64,000 nucleotides of DNA, taken from assembly GCA_963576565.1 (NCBI GenBank), contig OY755044.1:53043783-53107782 (forward strand), written 5' to 3'. This document shows, piece by piece, positions 1 through 10,280 of the stretch (positions are counted from its first letter, which is position 1; the number at the start of each line of letters is the position of its first letter). Below the pieces are notes generated by a model that did no database searches, was not told the origin of the DNA, and saw nothing but the letters and a program-made list of their open reading frames with translations. A program made the position numbers and the translations under genes. Source of the DNA: Aspidapion aeneum. Taxonomy: Eukaryota; Arthropoda; Insecta; Coleoptera; Brentidae.

Positions 1-871
1 GGTTCGGTTCGGTTCGGTTCGGTTCGGTTCGGTTCGGTTCGGTTCGGTTCGGTTCGGTTCGGTTCGGTTCGGTTCGGTTCGGTTCGGTTCGGTTCGTATC
101 GTATCGGTTCGTATCGGTTCGTATCGGTTCGTATCGGTTCGTATCGGTTCGGTTCGGTTCGGTTCGGTTCGGTTCGGTTCGGTTCGGTTCGGTTCGGTTC
201 GGTTCGGTTCGGTTCGGTTCGGTTCGGTTCGGTTCGGTTCGGTTCGGTTCGGTTCGGTTCGGTTCGGTTCGGTTCGGTTCGGTTCGGTTCGGTTCGGTTC
301 GGTTCGGTTCGGTTCGGTTCGGTTCGGTTCGGTTCGGTTCGGTTCGGTTCGGTTCGGATCGGATCGGTTCGGTTCGGTTCGGTTCGGTTCGGTTCGGTTC
401 GGTTCGGTTCGGTTCGGTTCGGTTCGGTTCGGTTCGGTTCGGTTCGGTTCGGTTCGGTTCGGTTCGGTTCGGTTCGGTTCGGTTCGGTTCGGTTCGGTTC
501 GGTTCGGTTCGGTTCGGTTCGGTTCGGTTCGGTTCGGTTCGGTTCGGTTCGGTTCGGTTCGGTTCGGTTCGGTTCGGTTCGGTTCGGTTCGGTTCGGTTC
601 GGTTCGGTTCGGTTCGGTTCGGTTCGGTTCGGTTCGGTTCGGTTCGGTTCGGTTCGGTTCGGTTCGGTTCGGTTCGGTTCGGTTCGGTTCGGTTCGGTTC
701 GGTTCGGTTCGGTTCGGTTCGGTTCGGTTCGGTTCGGTTCGGTTCGGTTCGGTTCGGTTCGGTTCGGTTCGGTTCGGTTCGGTTCGGTTCGGTTCGGTTC
801 GGTTCGGTTCGGTTCGGTTCGGTTCGGTTCGGTTCGGTTCGGTTCGGTTCGGTTCGGTTCTGTTCGGTTCG
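1..871. repeat. (GGTTC)n pentanucleotide array
   Basis: An almost perfect tandem array of GGTTC fills the start of the window and probably continues beyond its left edge. Variant blocks with GTATC occur at about 96-150 and GGATC at about 356-365, with TGTTC near 861. The unit differs by one base from GGTTA, the rotated form of the insect telomere repeat TTAGG. The array runs directly into sequence matching the inner part of foldback family B at 14800-14975, so it is best read as an expanded inner array of a B copy rather than as a chromosome end. Confidence 0.95.
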
Positions 872-1010
872 GATTCACATCCTCTAGGATCCCGGGTAGG
901 AAGTCAGGATTTTTTTTTTTAATTATTGGCTCAGTTTGCTTTGGTTCGGTTTGGTTAGATTTGATTAGGTTTCGTTAGGTTAGGTTTTTGAAACTTTCTA
1001 TTTTCATGTG
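872..1010 (+). mobile_element. Partial copy of foldback family B (inner arm)
   Basis: This segment matches 14808-14975 in order: a CCTCTAGGATCCCG core, a T-rich stretch, GGTTCAGT/GCTTTGGTT, then GGTTAGATTTGATTAGG-type degenerate telomere-like pentamers and a TTTTTGAAACTTTCTATTTT tail. Similarity ends near 1010, so the outer ATATCGAAA-rich arm is missing. Together with the GGTTC array it is one half of a truncated B element. Confidence 0.8.
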
Positions 1011-1298
1011 GTTAGAATCATTCAAGTGAAAATCACCCTGTTCATCTATTCTAATACATGAGATAAATAATATTGGTAGATCTGCGCATGCGGAAGTCAG
1101 GAAGCCAAAGTGGACTTGGTAGGGCTAGCGTCTTGTGGTTTATGAGCTCTCTAAATCATCCAGAACGCGTTGTGTGCGTTTGAGCATTGTCATTGTCCAT
1201 CACGCGTAGTGGTCAACAAGAACGGACACAAAGTGAAAAATTATCTCATTTCGGTATTTGGTCGTTCGGCACCGTCCAGAACGCGTTGCGGTCGGAAT
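1011..1298. other. Unassigned spacer with a duplicated CCAGAACGCGTTG motif
   Basis: No gene is supported. The motif CCAGAACGCGTTG occurs at about 1160 and again at 1276-1288, just outside foldback element A. A near copy (AGACCGCGTTGCGGTC) lies just outside the other end of A at 10282-10297. Open frames here cross the spacer and the GC-rich array of A and look accidental. Confidence 0.5.
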
Positions 1299-1366
1299 GG
1301 GACAACTGGGCGTCGCCAACTCGGCGCCGCCAACTGGGCGCCGGCCAACTCGTCGCCGGACAAAAA
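1299..1366 (+). repeat. Left GC-rich terminal array of element A
   Basis: Repeated blocks of CAACTGGGCG, CAACTCGGCGCC and CCAACTCGTCGCC end in a run of T. The array pairs with the right end at 10189-10280 and is strongly GC-rich against AT-rich surroundings. Confidence 0.85.
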
Positions 1367-1797
1367 TTTTTTTTTGGATAAAATGTGTAGATGAAAAATA
1401 AAATATATTATTTATATAAAAACATCTTTAAAAAATCCTTTACGCAATTTTTTACAAGGTTTTATTTAGCTTCAGATGTTCTGTCTAACTATCTATCAAA
1501 TCTTGTGAAGCGTTTTTGACACACTTCCCATTATCCGATTTGGATGAAATATGGTACACACGTAGTTTAGTTTAGTTTAGTTTATTTATTGGTAATATTA
1601 CACAGAAAATAGTGTTTTTACAAGTCAACAGATAAGATATCTTACAAAATTCTACTTAAAAAGATTATTGCATAATTATGATTAATTAAAAAACCTATTT
1701 TATTGACTACATGAATATTTAAAATATGTATAAAAAAACGTTTATTTAAAAAAAGAAATTTCAACACAAGTTTAAAAGTTTAAAAAAACACACAAGT

Positions 1798-3484
1798 TCA
1801 AAACATAAAATTACTACTCAGGTACTCCTCGAAGGAATAAAATGCATTCTGGATTAGATGGTTTTTCACCTTCCCAATAAACTGTTTAATTTCCAGAGAT
1901 TTTATTTCTGGTGGAAGTGCATTAAAAAATTTGATTGCATAATAATCTGTGCCTCTACGAGTTCTTTCTAGCCTGTGATAGCTAGGTATGAGATTATCTC
2001 TATTCCTAGTATCCACAGAATTTACATCTCTATGAGTTTTAAACATCTCTTGATTTTTTCTGATATATGTCAGACAGTTCAAAATAAAAATGCATGGAAA
2101 TGTTAGGATTTTTAATTTTTTAAAGCAGTTTTTACAGCACTCTTGATACCTTAAGCCTCCAATTATTCTTACACAGCGACGCTGCAATTTAAAAACTTGC
2201 CTGGCCTGAGGGGCATGGCCCCAGTTTAATACTGCATAGGACATGTTTGAGCAGAAATATCCATGGTATGCAGTTAATAAGGTAGAGATGGACACATTTT
2301 TAGACAGATTTCTCATAAGAAAAATGATTTGGGACAGCTCAATTTGTCAACATGTACCTCCCAAGTTAGACCTGAATCCAGGTACACACCTAGAAATTTG
2401 ACATCCTCATCACTAGATAGATCTGACTGAGTACTTCTGAGAGTGAAATTCAAGTTTTGTGTCTTGCTGTTGTTAAGACTAAGCCTATTGGCCAAAAACC
2501 AGTCCTCAATTTTATTCTTGTTGTCAGCTACAGTGTCGCTAATTGGCTGTGATGGATGATGATGTTGCAAGGTGGTAGTATCATCAGCAAACAGCAGCAG
2601 CAACAGCTCGACAATATCACAAAAATTTGGGAGATCATTGATATATATTAGGAAAAGCAGGGGACCCAGCACGGAGCCCTGAGGTACCCCATGCTGGACC
2701 CTCTGCTTCTCGGAGTTAGTGTTGTTAAAAAAGACAAACTGTTCACGCTCTTCCATATAGGATCTAACCAGGGCAATACTGCTTGGGTCAAAGTTGTAGT
2801 ACTCAAGTTTTTTAAAAAGTATTTCAAAAGAAATACAGTCAAATGCCTTGGTTAGATCAAGGAATGAAGCATAGGTGTTAAGCCTATCTTCAAACCCCTT
2901 TGCTACAAATTCGGTCAATTGATTTATAGCTAATGTTGATTTTTTATTTCTAAAGCCAAACTGGCTCTGTGTAAAAATGTTATTGCTTTCAAAATAGTAA
3001 CTAATCTGATCTTTCATCAGCGATTCAAAGATTTTAGAAATAATTGGCAAAAGAGAGATGGGACGATAGTTATTGTAGTCATCAGAAGTTCCTTTGTTTT
3101 TAAAAATAGGTACTATCTTTGCTATTTTAAGGAAGCTTGGGAAACAACTACCCTGAATGCATAAATTGATAAGATTGGTAAGGGGATCAGATAAAATATC
3201 TTTTAAATATTTAATAATTTTTGTGTTTAGATCAAAACAATCCTTACTATTGCTATTTTTTAAGTTTGAAATCTTCTCATTTACCATTTTGGAAGTAATC
3301 TCTTTAAATTTAAAATTAATGTTATCAAAATTACCAGTTAGGTAATGATTAAAGGATTTAGGAGAGTCTGGCAGATTTTTGATGATTAAGATTAACAGCA
3401 TTAGCAGTTGTAGTTGTATTTGAATGAGTTTTAATTACATTCCACATGGCTTGTGACTTATTGCTGGCACTACCGATATACTCA
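1798..3484 (-). pseudogene. LINE ORF2 reverse transcriptase domain (frameshifted)
   Basis: The main open piece (2313-3401) shows the reverse transcriptase blocks in order: NNYRPISLLPIISKIFESL, ASFLDLTKAFDCIS, HGVPQGSVLGPLLFLIYIND, and LLFADDTTTL with the catalytic FADD. A FLGVYLDSGLTW thumb motif follows. A frameshift near 2313 moves the C-terminal part into 1798-2316, which contains the LQRRCVRIIGG and FNALPPEIKS motifs typical of the LINE C-terminus. The core is preserved, but the shifts at about 2313 and 3401-3485 break the protein. Confidence 0.85.
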
Positions 3485-4475
3485 TCATGAGCAGTTTTTT
3501 TTTGCTTTGGATACTTCTGCTCTGTAACACTTTCTGTAATCATTAACAATGTGTCTGGGCACTAAGACAGAATTTTGCTTGTTAAGAATACCTAGTGTTC
3601 GAAGTCTTTCTCTCATATCCCTCACGGTTTCATTAAACCAATTGATGTTAAGCTGTGGTTTTTTGTTGTTAACCATCTTTGATTTTACCGGTAAACAATT
3701 GTCCATTGCATTGGAGATAACATTAAGGAATTGACAAAAAATTTTTTCAATGTGTTCATTAGAAATTACAATTGAATACCAATCATATATTTTCAGCTCG
3801 TTATACAAATGTAAAAGACCCTGGTCCGTGACGGGTCTAAAGTTAATACGGGTACTATGGCTGGGTAATAATTCAATGGGTGTATCAAAAATGATCCCTG
3901 AGTGATCTGAGAGACCCTCTAGACAATAAGTTTTTATTTTTAAATCAGATTTGCTGCAATTGGCATAAATATTATCAAGGCATGCCTCAGCTCTTGTTTT
4001 AACATACACTGTCCGAAATAAATCATATGAATTCAGAAAAAAATCTAGGTAGTTTACTTCTTTGCTTTTTGGGCTTTCAAAGTGAACATTAAAATCTCCA
4101 GCTACTATGGTATGTGCAGATAGGTTAATTTTATCAAGAGCACATGAAAGAATGTGAAAATAGGTGTTTAAATCGCCATCTGGTGACCTGTAAACTGTAA
4201 GTATTTGAGTATTTAATGTATATTCCCGTTATTTCACAATGCACCTCTGTGGAATATTTGGAGAGATTCAAATCCTCATACTGTAAGTTTTCCCTTAGAT
4301 AAATACCCACACCCCCTCTTATTTTATTAAACCTTGAAAATTCTGAAGCAGCTACAAAATTCTTTATTTTTATTTGACTAAACTCACCATATTGCAGCCA
4401 ATGTTCATGAACACAGAAACAATCTGCTTTTACCTCTTCAAGAAGCACCTCAATATCAGGAATTTTGTCCCTAAT
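3485..4475 (-). pseudogene. LINE ORF2 endonuclease domain (broken)
   Basis: This is the exonuclease-endonuclease-phosphatase type domain that nicks target DNA for target-primed reverse transcription. Two open pieces (4134-4448 and 3485-4009, minus) lie in different frames. The first has the CVHEHWL block, matching the usual catalytic glutamate motif, then RGGVGIYLRENL. A GDFN-like block is visible in translation between the pieces (minus strand near 4090-4110). The second piece has GLSDHSGI (the SDH motif) and continues into the linker before the reverse transcriptase. Frameshifts make it non-functional. Confidence 0.7.
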
Positions 4476-4516
4476 ACCTTGGAAGTTTGCATAAAATATT
4501 TTAAAATTCTTATTAA

Positions 4517-4708
4517 CTAAACCCTTACTGTGCTTCTTCCCTTTTGATGAGAAGGCACTTTCTGAAGGCGTTGGAGATTTATAAAATGGTTAACTGTGAC
4601 ACCACTAGGCCAGAGATTTGGGTCAAGTATACCATCTTTAAAGTCTTTAGGGACACCAAGCTTGAAAGAACTGGCTTGCTGACGAATAGTACGCATTTTC
4701 TCACACAC
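4517..4708 (-). pseudogene. ORF1 C-terminal remnant of the LINE
   Basis: The conceptual protein ends with a segment containing LGVPKDFKDGILDPNLWPSG, which resembles the conserved C-terminal end of ORF1 in CR1-type LINEs (a DP-x-LWP-x-G pattern). The upstream part of ORF1 is missing because the insertion starts at 4789. It lies just 5' of the endonuclease remnant in the same orientation. Confidence 0.5.
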
Positions 4709-4794
4709 TATGGCTTTTTCATTAAATTCATGCTTTTGAAGGTAGCTTAGAATATCTTTCTCTTCAGTTTACTTGGCTAAAGGGTAGGGCGTAG

Positions 4795-5430
4795 TGGTCT
4801 CATGACAATACAACATTAAGGAAAAAATGTCCTCCCACCCCTACCCCCACCCCTTCTATAGAAAAATGTGTTTTTGACACACTTCCCGTTATCCGATTTG
4901 GATAAAATTTGGTATACACATAGTGGTCCGATGACAATACAATATTAAGAAAAAAATATCCTCCCACCTCTACCCCCACCCCCATTCATAGAAAAATGAG
5001 TTTTTGACACACTTACCATTATCCGATTTGGATGAAATTTGGTATTCACATAGTGATCCGATGACAATACAATATTAAGAAAAAAGTATCCTCCCACCTC
5101 TACCCCCACCCCCATTCATAGAAAAATGAGTTTTTGACACACTTACCATTATCCGATTTGGATGAAATTTGGTTTTCACATAGTGGTCAGATGACAATAC
5201 AACATTTAAAAAAATATCCTCTCACCCCTACCCCCACCCCCTTTCATAGAAAATGCATTTTTGACACCCTTCCCATTATCCGTTGCACTTCACTTCAAAT
5301 GACTTTTATAAAATTTGGTATATGCATAAAGGTCCGATGGCAATACAGCCCAAACAAAAAATATATTTCTACCTCTACCCCCACCCTCTCCTTCACCCAA
5401 TAGAAAAATGAGTTTCCAAACAACTCACAA
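4795..5430 (-). repeat. Tandem ~125-bp units, left arm of element A
   Basis: About four to five units each contain a TTGACACACTTCCCRTTATC block, CCGATTTGGATGAAATTTGG, a CATAGTGGTCCGATGACAATAC block and a C-rich CCTACCCCCACCCC stretch. Units start near 4870, 4998, 5125 and 5260; another unit is split by the LINE at 1561. Long open frames here (e.g. 4800-4985, 5134-5403) are read-through of the repeat and not genes. Confidence 0.9.
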
Positions 5431-5454
5431 TCAGCGATTTCATTATAATCTTGA

Positions 5455-5995
5455 ATATTATTATAATAATATTAGAATGTTAGAAAATTATTTTTTAATT
5501 TTTAGTGCATTTTATAAAAGCTTGTGACTTAAAAAATTTTTTTTACTAATTTATTTGAAATTTGTTTTTGTTAAGTAAAGTTAAATTCATTAAGTCGACT
5601 GTTGAATCTTGGTAGTTGTAGTGTTTGGTAACCTGGTAATACTACAATTTACTTTTTTTATTACAACAATGGCGGATCCAAAAATCAAAATGGCGGATTT
5701 TCTTATTTACTAACCGATTTGTCTCAAACTTGAAATATTACATTGCTTGAGGTCATTTAACAAATTTTATTACTCAAACTTAAAAAAATCAAAATGGCCG
5801 ATCCAAAATGGCGGATTTTCTTATTTACTAACCGATTTATCTCAAACTTGAAATATTACATTGCTTGAGGTCATTTAACAAAATTTTTTACTCAGACTTA
5901 AAAAAATCAAAATGGCGGATCCAAAATGGCAGATTTTCTTATTTACCAACCGATTTGTCTCAAACTTGAAATATTACATTGCTTGAGGTCCACTA
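5455..5995 (+). repeat. Central ATGGCGGATCC module array of element A
   Basis: Three tandem copies of a ~105-bp unit start near 5668, 5790 and 5905. Each has AAAATGGCGGATCCAAAATG, a TTTTCTTATTTAC stretch, ACCGATTTGTCTCAAACTTG and TTGCTTGAGGTC. The array lies between the inverted inner arms and is the loop of the predicted hairpin. Related ATGGCGGAT and ACCGATTTG modules recur in foldback element C (31386-32035). Confidence 0.85.
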
Positions 5996-6029
5996 AAAAT
6001 TAACAATATAATAATATTCTAGATTATAA

Positions 6030-6456
6030 TGAAATCGCTGATCGTGAGTTGTTTGGAAACTCATTTTTCTATTGGGGGAAGGAGAGGGTGGGGGTAGAGG
6101 TAGAAATATATTTTTTGTTTGGGCTGTATTGCCATCGGACCTTTATGCATATACCAAATTTTATAAAAGTCATTTAAAGTGAAGTATATCAAAAACGCAT
6201 TTTTTATGAAAGGGGGTGGGGGGCAAGGGTGGGAGGACATTTTTTCATTATTGTTGTATTGTTATCGGACCACTATATGTATACCAAATTTCATCCAAAT
6301 CGGATAATGGGAAGTGTGTCAAAAACGCATTTTTCTATAGATGAGGGTGGGGGTAGGAGTGGTAGGATTTTTTTTCAATGTTGTATTGTCATCGGACCAC
6401 TATATGTATACCAAATTTCATCCAAATCGGATAATGGGAAGGGTGTCAAAAACGCA
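6030..6456 (+). repeat. Tandem ~125-bp units, right arm of element A (first part)
   Basis: These units are the reverse complement of those at 4795-5430. They are interrupted at 6457 by the DNA transposon and continue at 9275. The uninterrupted unit reads AAAAACGCATTTTCTATGG across the insertion point, which gives the empty site for the transposon. Confidence 0.9.
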
Positions 6457-7926
6457 CCCAACAAACATTTAAAGTTGTAACGACGAAACCCCAACTAGAA
6501 AGAATTTCTTAAAAGTAACCGCAACGTACTCCCGCTACGTCTCAGTATACCATACAGCGACGTTATAATTCCCTAAGTGGGGAACCAATTTCTGGTTATA
6601 ACTACTTGGCCAAGTGTTTAAAGTCACTGTAGTAACAACTACACTACTACGTCGTAGCCAGGTATCTACCACGTCGTAGAGGCTGTTTTTTTCCGTAATG
6701 GCATAAAAGTTGCGATGTAGTTGCAAATAATATAATCGTTTCTTTTTGGTAGAATTGTTACACAATATGGTGGACACAACAGTAAACAGACTCACTTAGT
6801 TTTTTTGTTTGGTTATGGTTATAATATGTACTATGTTATCCAAAAGTGTGAGAATTTACGAGCAGAGGATCAAAATTCGAGTGCGACACAAGATTTTTTG
6901 TATAACATGCATTATATATATTGCAAAAAACCGGTGCGCCCGTAAAATTGAGCCGTTTTCTGGTAGCTGATGGAATTTTTTTGTTGTGATTTTGGAGGTT
7001 ATGTTTTCATAATCGACAGTTAACTCCAACAAATGGTGCTTAAGAAGAGCATTTTTGGTAAGCTTCAACTAATTTGTTTATAAAATAGTATAGCTCTTTA
7101 ATATGAGCTCATAAATCGACAACAAAAATATTAAATTTTCTTTCTTACATAAAAACATGGCGTCCCAAACTATATTCCCTGATAGTCGAAAGGGTTACTT
7201 GAAAGTTACGGCAACGTGTCACTTACGACTTTTATGTCGGCATTCCTTTTTAGTTCTAGATAACACACTCGAATTTCTACTCCTTCGTTGCAGAAACGTA
7301 TTATTAACTAGCTTTCGCCACTAGAAAACGTCTACAGAGTGATAGGAACCACGCGATAAGTATAACTACTACCCTCAAGTTATTGGGGTGTCGCCACTTG
7401 TCATTTGCCGTTTCTGTCAACAACAGCACCACTGCTTATAGGTTTTGTACTAGCGTGAATTTGTGGTAGGTTTTAAAACTAAAACAAGATAAATTAAATT
7501 CCATTAGAACAATAAATGAAGTGCCAATAAAAAGTGTTTTTTAAAAAATGTATGTTGCAGTCGAGAGCATGATCCCTATTCTAGAATGTCTAGGAAGTGT
7601 TGGTCAAGGAACTAAAAGAACGTAGTCACATCAATGAAATCAACTTATTGTTACTTTTTTTATTTACACATTGCTCTCACAATTCGTATGTAGTATTTTT
7701 TATTGTTTTTAGATATTTTGGCATTCTCAATATTCAGTAATTTTTATTATTATAAGCCCTATAAGTAAAAAAACAATCTCTGAGACTTGTTAGATCGCTT
7801 AGAAATCCGCATGTAACCACGATATATCTAACTTGTTTTTTTATTAGCCGCAAACAGCGCAAAAGTTCCTGAATGAAGTCTAGCATCTCCCAGAGGTTAT
7901 TTTAGGGGCCGTGCATAAATTAGATA

Positions 7927-8206
7927 TTAGGGACCTATTGCAATAAAGCTGGCACAAATTGTGCCGGGCACTATATTGACGTTTCGCATTAAAAACTGAC
8001 AGTTGATCTTTCAAAATTGACATACCAAAGTCGAATTGAGAAATCTAGTCGTTTATTTTTCATTAATAGTGGCGTCACTATTAATTCCGGCTCTTATAAT
8101 ACAAAATGGCTTAATTTTGAAAGAAGACAGCTGTTCTTATAATGCGAAACTGTCAATATAGTGCCCGACACAATTAGTGCCTGGCACTACTGCAATAAGT
8201 CCCTAA
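7927..8206. mobile_element. TTAGGGAC MITE nested in the CCCAAC transposon
   Basis: A 280-bp element with long imperfect inverted repeats beginning TTAGGGACYTATTGCART and continuing through GGCAC...GGGCACTATATTGAC on both sides. It is flanked by TA at 7925-7926 and 8207-8208, as in Tc1/mariner-type MITEs. Copy 2 of the host transposon keeps only ~30 bp of one end of this MITE (about 13145-13173). Similar termini bound 51311-56975. Confidence 0.8.
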
Positions 8207-8736
8207 TAAGGGGGTTACATATAGTGGCGAAGGTGATGTTGCGACAGCGTTACGTAAATTTTTTTACCGATTTGTTTACGGTTTCTTTTTAAGGTCCCTC
8301 ATTTTGTTACTATTTTGTTCCTATTTGTTTGTGTTTTACTTTATCATTATAGCAATAAACTAAGAATAAAACATTTTGTTTTGGAACAGGGATATATATA
8401 TAAAGTCCAGCTCAACACATAAAATGAATCACAGTGAAACACGACACGTCAGCACAAGAGGGTGGCGGCACAAGAGGGTGGTACCACAGCACAAGCCACG
8501 AACGACCGTAAAGACAATAAGAATAGAATACCAACAACAAGTAGCGTTAAAGATTAAGGATGGAGATTAAGCATGGGCCAGGGAATTCTTAAAATCCGTG
8601 TGCGGTACTCGATACTTTGGATCAATATTTTGCATTCTGATTGTTTTGTTAAAAAAATATTTGCAAAACTATTCCTAATATTCCCATATTATAAAAGGAG
8701 CCACAAAAAGTAGGGTTAAGAATATGTGCGATCAAG

Positions 8737-8919
8737 ATGCGACTTCAAAAAGTCTACGTTTTCAAAGTAGAAACAGGAAGGAGAGATTACTTTAAAAGAT
8801 CGACATTAAAAAAAAGTCAAAGTAGTTGCGGCTTTAAAGTTGATCCAAAAAGTTATTTTGTCTACATTGTTACATCAGATGTTACTATGATGACACAAAC
8901 TTTTGTAGTAAAAATTTAA
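8737..8919 (+). CDS. Small ORF shared by both CCCAAC transposon copies (uncertain)
   Basis: This 60-codon frame starts MRLQKVYVFKVETGRRDYF and is repeated with identical residues in copy 2 (minus strand, about 12472-12651). It is basic, with several K/R pairs and one cysteine, and has no motif I recognise. The DNA between copies is also nearly identical here, so the match does not by itself show protein-level selection. It may be a remnant of an ancestral protein or chance. I would not treat it as a confirmed gene. Confidence 0.2.
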   Translation: MRLQKVYVFKVETGRRDYFKRSTLKKSQSSCGFKVDPKSYFVYIVTSDVTMMTQTFVVKI

Positions 8920-9274
8920 GTTATAATGTAGTTGTCGGATACACTTGTTTGGGACTCCAATGAAGCTTAACTTTCTAGTGGTAATTAAGTAGGATATAAA
9001 AGTCAGGGCGACTACGAAATAACGACTAAAAAGAAAGTAAAACTTTAGCAACGTCCTATTGTAGTAGAGAAGACTATGAGAATCGACTATCAAGAAACAA
9101 TCCTAAGAAGTAGTTTAGAGGGTCGTTTTTACGAAACATCTACTATTTCCTGATACTAAATAGTAGTTAGAACTAAAAAGTAACACATTTTGGTTGGGAT
9201 CACCACATTTCTACTATAAGAAAGTAGCAAAGCCTTTAGAACATGTAGCCGCTACTATAAATGTTAGTTGGGCA

Positions 9275-10060
9275 TTTTCTATGGAGGGGTTGGGGTAGGG
9301 GTGGGAGGATATTTTTTTTTCAGTGTTGTATTGTCATCGGACCACTATATGTATACCAAATTTCATCCAAATCGGATAATGGGAAGTGTGTCAAAAATTA
9401 ATTTTTCTACGAAAGGGGGTGGGGGTAGAGGTGGAAGGATATTTTTTTCTTAATATTGTATTGTTATCGGACCACTATATGTATACCAAATTTCATCCAA
9501 ATCGGATAATGGGAAGTGTGTCAAAAACGCATTTTTCTATAGTTGAGGGTGGGGGTAGGAGTGGTAGGATTTTTTTTTCAATGTTGTATCATCGGACCAC
9601 TATATGTATACCAAATTTCATCCAAATCGGATAACGGGAAGGGTGTCAAAAACGCATTTTCTATGGAAAGGGTTGGGGTAGGGGTGGGTGGATATTTTTT
9701 TTTTCAATGTTGTATTCTCATCGGACCACTATATGTATACCAAATTTCATCCAAATCGGATAATGGGAAGTGTGTCAAAAACTAAATTTTCTACGAAAGG
9801 GGGTGGGGGTAGAGGTGGGAGGATATTTTTTTCTTAATATTGTATTGTCATCGGATCACTATATTTATACCAATGTATGTATTTCATCCAAATCGGATAA
9901 CGGGATGTGTAAAACAAATTTTTCTATGGAAGGGGTTGGAAGTAGGGGTGGGAGGATATTTTTTTCTTCATGTTGTATTTTCATGGGACCACTACGTGTG
10001 TACCAAATTTCATTCAAATCGGATAATGGGAAGTGTGTCAAAAACGCTTCACAAGATTTG
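9275..10060 (+). repeat. Tandem ~125-bp units, right arm of element A (second part)
   Basis: About six more units of the same array continue after the transposon, with starts near 9400, 9530, 9655, 9785 and 9905. Each has a GGGTGGGGGTAG block, TCATCGGACCACTATATGTA and TTCATCCAAATCGGATAATG. Open frames with GVGVGGYFF-like repeats here are read-through of the array. Confidence 0.9.
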
Positions 10061-10188
10061 TTAGACCGAACATCTGAAGCTAAATAAAAGCTTGTAAAAA
10101 ATTGCGTAAAGGATTTTTTAAAGATGTTTTTATATAAATAATATATTTTATTTTTCATCTACACATTTTATCCAAAAAAAAATTTAGT

Positions 10189-10280
10189 CCGGCGCCGAGT
10201 TGGCCGGCGCCCAGTTGGCGGCGCCGAGTTGGCCCGGCGCCCAGTTGGCCCGGCGCCCAGTTGGCGGCGCCCAGTTGTCC
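10189..10280 (-). repeat. Right GC-rich terminal array of element A
   Basis: Several GGCGCCCAGTTGGC / GGCGCCGAGTTGGC blocks are in tandem. The array is the reverse complement of 1299-1366 but longer, so copy number differs between the two ends. Confidence 0.85.

Larger units (their letters stand above)
1566..4789 (-). mobile_element. Degenerate CR1/Daphne-like non-LTR retrotransposon (LINE)
   Basis: The insertion is bounded by CGTAG at 1561-1565 and 4790-4794. This pentamer is single in the ~125-bp host unit of element A, so it is the target duplication. Read on the minus strand, the element contains the end of ORF1, an endonuclease, a reverse transcriptase, and a 3' end of AATAAATAAAC followed by AAACT repeats. 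A simple-repeat tail and no RNase H fit the CR1/Daphne-like LINE groups; the clade name is an inference from motif style. The 5' end is truncated within ORF1, and frameshifts separate the domains, so the copy is dead. Confidence 0.85.
6457..9272 (+). mobile_element. Unclassified DNA transposon, copy 1 (CCCAAC termini, 2-bp TSD)
   Basis: The 2816-bp element starts CCCAACAAACATTTAAAG and ends TATAAATGTTAGTTGGG, giving ~17-bp terminal inverted repeats. It is flanked by CA at 6455-6456 and 9273-9274. Sibling units of the host array have a single CA at that site, so the target duplication is 2 bp. Copy 2 lies inverted at 12113-14639. No known transposase motif is visible in any frame, so this looks non-autonomous. 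The 3' third is rich in GTAG/CTAC steps. It carries a nested MITE at 7927-8206. I could not assign a superfamily: TA, TTAA, 8-bp and 9-bp duplicating groups do not fit. Confidence 0.85.
1299..10280. mobile_element. Foldback element A (long inverted repeat, interrupted twice)
   Basis: The two ends are reverse complements: 1299-1490 pairs with 10072-10280. The order from outside in is a GC-rich array (GGCGCC / CAACTGGGCG motifs), a T-rich block, an AT-rich block, tandem ~125-bp units, and a central region at 5455-5995. Inner arms 5345-5445 and 6005-6130 also pair. Removing the LINE (1566-4789) and the DNA transposon (6457-9272) with their target duplications leaves about 2.9 kb. No transposase is present, so mobility would have to be supplied in trans. 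Terminal inverted repeats start GGGACAACTGGGCG on the left and end CGCCCAGTTGTCC on the right. The exact target duplication is unclear: near-identical 16-mers (AGAMCGCGTTGCGGTC) flank the element but are offset by a few bases. Confidence 0.85.

Noticed and set aside
1..871. Chromosome end or true telomere
   Set aside because: The unit is GGTTC rather than GGTTA, and the array leads into a transposon core also found internally at 14800.
6856..7068. 70-residue frame in both CCCAAC copies
   Set aside because: Differences between the copies are mostly amino-acid changing, so no sign of protein selection; probably non-coding transposon sequence.
9268..10158. Frames with GVGVGGYFF and DHYMYTKFHPNRI repeats
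   Set aside because: They track the ~125-bp units of element A, occur in both arms and in shifted frames, and start or stop at unit differences.
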